Source: Rhynochetos jubatus (Eukaryota; Chordata; Aves; Eurypygiformes; Rhynochetidae). Taken from it: a DNA stretch of 64,000 nucleotides. Below, in pieces: positions 62,279 to 64,000 of the stretch. Each line of letters opens with the position of its first letter. The first letter of the stretch is position 1. The position numbers and the translations under genes were made by a program. The notes beneath the pieces were generated by a model, which made no database searches, had not been told where the DNA came from, and was given only the letters and a program-made list of their open reading frames with translations. The stretch covers positions 99,669,086 to 99,733,085 of the forward strand of contig CM050650.1 of assembly GCA_027574665.1 (NCBI GenBank). Direction: 5' to 3'.

Positions 62279-64000
62279 ATACTTTTTCTCCTTCCTGTAA
62301 CAGCTGTAATTCTGACAGATTTCACTGCATCCCTAGAATGGTAAAGTCCTCACCAGTGTTTCACTAAAAGGTAGTTTTCCTGTATGCTTCTCTGTGGTGT
62401 GTTAGGTTACAGTCCCCAGGTTTTAACTGGAATTACCTGGTGATAATAAAAATCTTAGTTTTGCAAGCTTACGAGTTTTATATTATCAGCACATAAGAGC
62501 ACCGAAGAAGTTACCTCTGGGAAAGCGAGGGGCTTGCCAGTTCATAACGGAAGCAACTGAGAAACAGTGACAAGTAATAGCTTCAGATTATGAAATAATC
62601 TTATTGCCTGATTGTGTCTACTAATATTACCAGCAGCAGAATGGTTAATTTCTCTGATACTTAAATTGGCTTTGGAGTCAAAACAGCAAGAATAATGGAG
62701 ACCATTCACACCCAACACTGGAGTCTTCAGTTAGCTGTTAATGTCCTCAGGGTCTGTCTTAAAATCCTGAAGCCCAGAAATATGTATTATTTTTAAACAC
62801 AAGCTTAGATCTGAAACCATAATCCCATGATAATATGTGGATTCCTTATGTACACAGTATACTTTTATTATCACTTACGAAACTGCAAGTCAAGCATAAC
62901 AACTACTGTGAGATTTTACTTGTTGCTATTGGACCATCTCATGTCAGAGAGAAATTTTTTGTCGAATGTTTACAAACAAGCTGAAAAGTTTCTGTACTTT
63001 ATCAATACCATTGGTATGGCTGCAAGAGATTGTGTTGTGCATCAAACCTTGAAATAATTCAACACTTCGAGTCCTCTATGACATTTGATGGTTAATCTGA
63101 AATAGTCAAGTTCCTGAACAGTATTTTGGGCAAAACCTGCTCATAAATTCAAACATTTGTGGATTCTCTCCATTCCCTTCAGCTATCTGAAACGGAAAAT
63201 TGTTAACCTGTGTGATAAAGGCTTAGAGGTGGATTTCAGCTATGATCTTACATTTACCAATTATGAGGAATCATGTGCTTGCAGTTCATTTTGATCAAGC
63301 AAATGCTTTAACATGTAAGTGGCAATCCTAATCTGATTTGTATTTAATTAGTAAATGCATAAGGGTGGTTCAACTCAGGACAAAAAGTACATAGACTAAA
63401 GAGTAATTCAGTAAAAATGGCTGGGTTATGAACATGGAAATTGGCAGTTCCCCTTACCAAGAATAAGACTTGTTTTAAAATGGAATAATTTTAAATAAAA
63501 AAAAAAAATGAAGGTAGAAAATATCAAAAGTTCAGTCATGCTGAACTATGAATGTATAGCAAGCTAGGCAGCCTATCACAAAAATGTAAAGCAGCATAAA
63601 AACCTTCTCCAAATTAAGTAAATGACATTGTTTCATTTTTTATCACAGCCTAAGCAACTTCTGAATGAAGCAGCCAAAATGATTTTAACTCTAACAAGGG
63701 ACTTTGATGATTAACCCAGGACCTCAGGCACCTGTGTTGAAAATTGCTCATCAAATAAGCCCTTCTCAGCTGTTATTTAAACTGACGCCACAGGGTCCTT
63801 CTTTTCCTTAAAGCTCCAGGGTTCTTGTCGCTCAGCGCCCCTGTGTACACAGATCTTGGCCCCCCTGGGCAGCTTCACACCTAACTCATAAGCCTCGTAA
63901 ACATCCAGAGGCTTTGAATTCCTCCTCTGTCATCCCACATGATGCTCAGATCAAAGGGTTTTTAGGTACTTAGGTCCCCTGTTGGTTCTAGTCCTCTCAG
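62279..64000. other. Far 5' flank
   Basis: Intergenic sequence to the end of the window. Nothing recognisable beyond an A run near 63498-63508; the short frame at 62827-63057 (+) has no homology I know. Confidence 0.6.

Overview
This window is from a bird genome. Its repeats are avian: at least seven CR1 LINE fragments, several ending in the typical ATTCTATGATTCTATGA-like tail, and one solo LTR of a family widespread in neoavian birds. The unique sequence is AT-rich, apart from one CpG island near 55.2-56.3 kb. No bacterial, plasmid or intact viral genes are present.

One protein-coding gene accounts for most of the window: FAM83B, on the minus strand. I could place four coding exons to the base from their splice sites. 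They are exon 2 (50848-50345, start codon at 50788), exon 3 (21638-21474), exon 4 (14104-13980) and exon 5 (11866 to the stop at 9508). Joined, they give 1030 residues (148 + 55 + 41 full codons plus a split one + the rest), against about 1011 in human. The first intron lies in the 5' UTR. The CpG island at 55.16-56.33 kb is the likely promoter, and a GTAAGT donor at 55538 is the best candidate end of a non-coding exon 1. Intron 2 spans 28.7 kb and holds most of the mobile-element insertions.

Layout on the + strand: 1-9.5 kb is the 3' flank and 3' UTR of FAM83B, with an unexplained coding-like block near 5.95-6.08 kb followed by clustered poly(A) signals. 9.5-14.1 kb holds exons 5 and 4. 14.1-21.5 kb is intron 3, with a CR1 whose tail has grown into an ATTCT pentanucleotide array. 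Exon 3 is at 21.5 kb. 21.6-50.3 kb is intron 2, with CR1 copies at 26.1, 39.1 and 41.6 kb, the solo LTR at 44.7-45.3 kb, a perfect 15-bp inverted repeat at 25.03 kb and a palindromic T-MARE core at 37.57 kb. Exon 2 is at 50.3-50.8 kb, intron 1 reaches about 55.5 kb, then comes the CpG island. 56.4-64 kb is 5' flank with three more CR1 fragments.

Apart from FAM83B exons 2-5, the many short open frames look like chance frames, LINE reverse-transcriptase remnants, or GC-rich artefacts of the island. No tRNA, rRNA, CRISPR or second well-supported gene was seen. The most curious unexplained items are the coding-like minus-strand block at about 5.95-6.08 kb, the two tiny uORFs before the FAM83B start, and a KSP tandem repeat in the FAM83B tail that human FAM83B, as I recall it, lacks.
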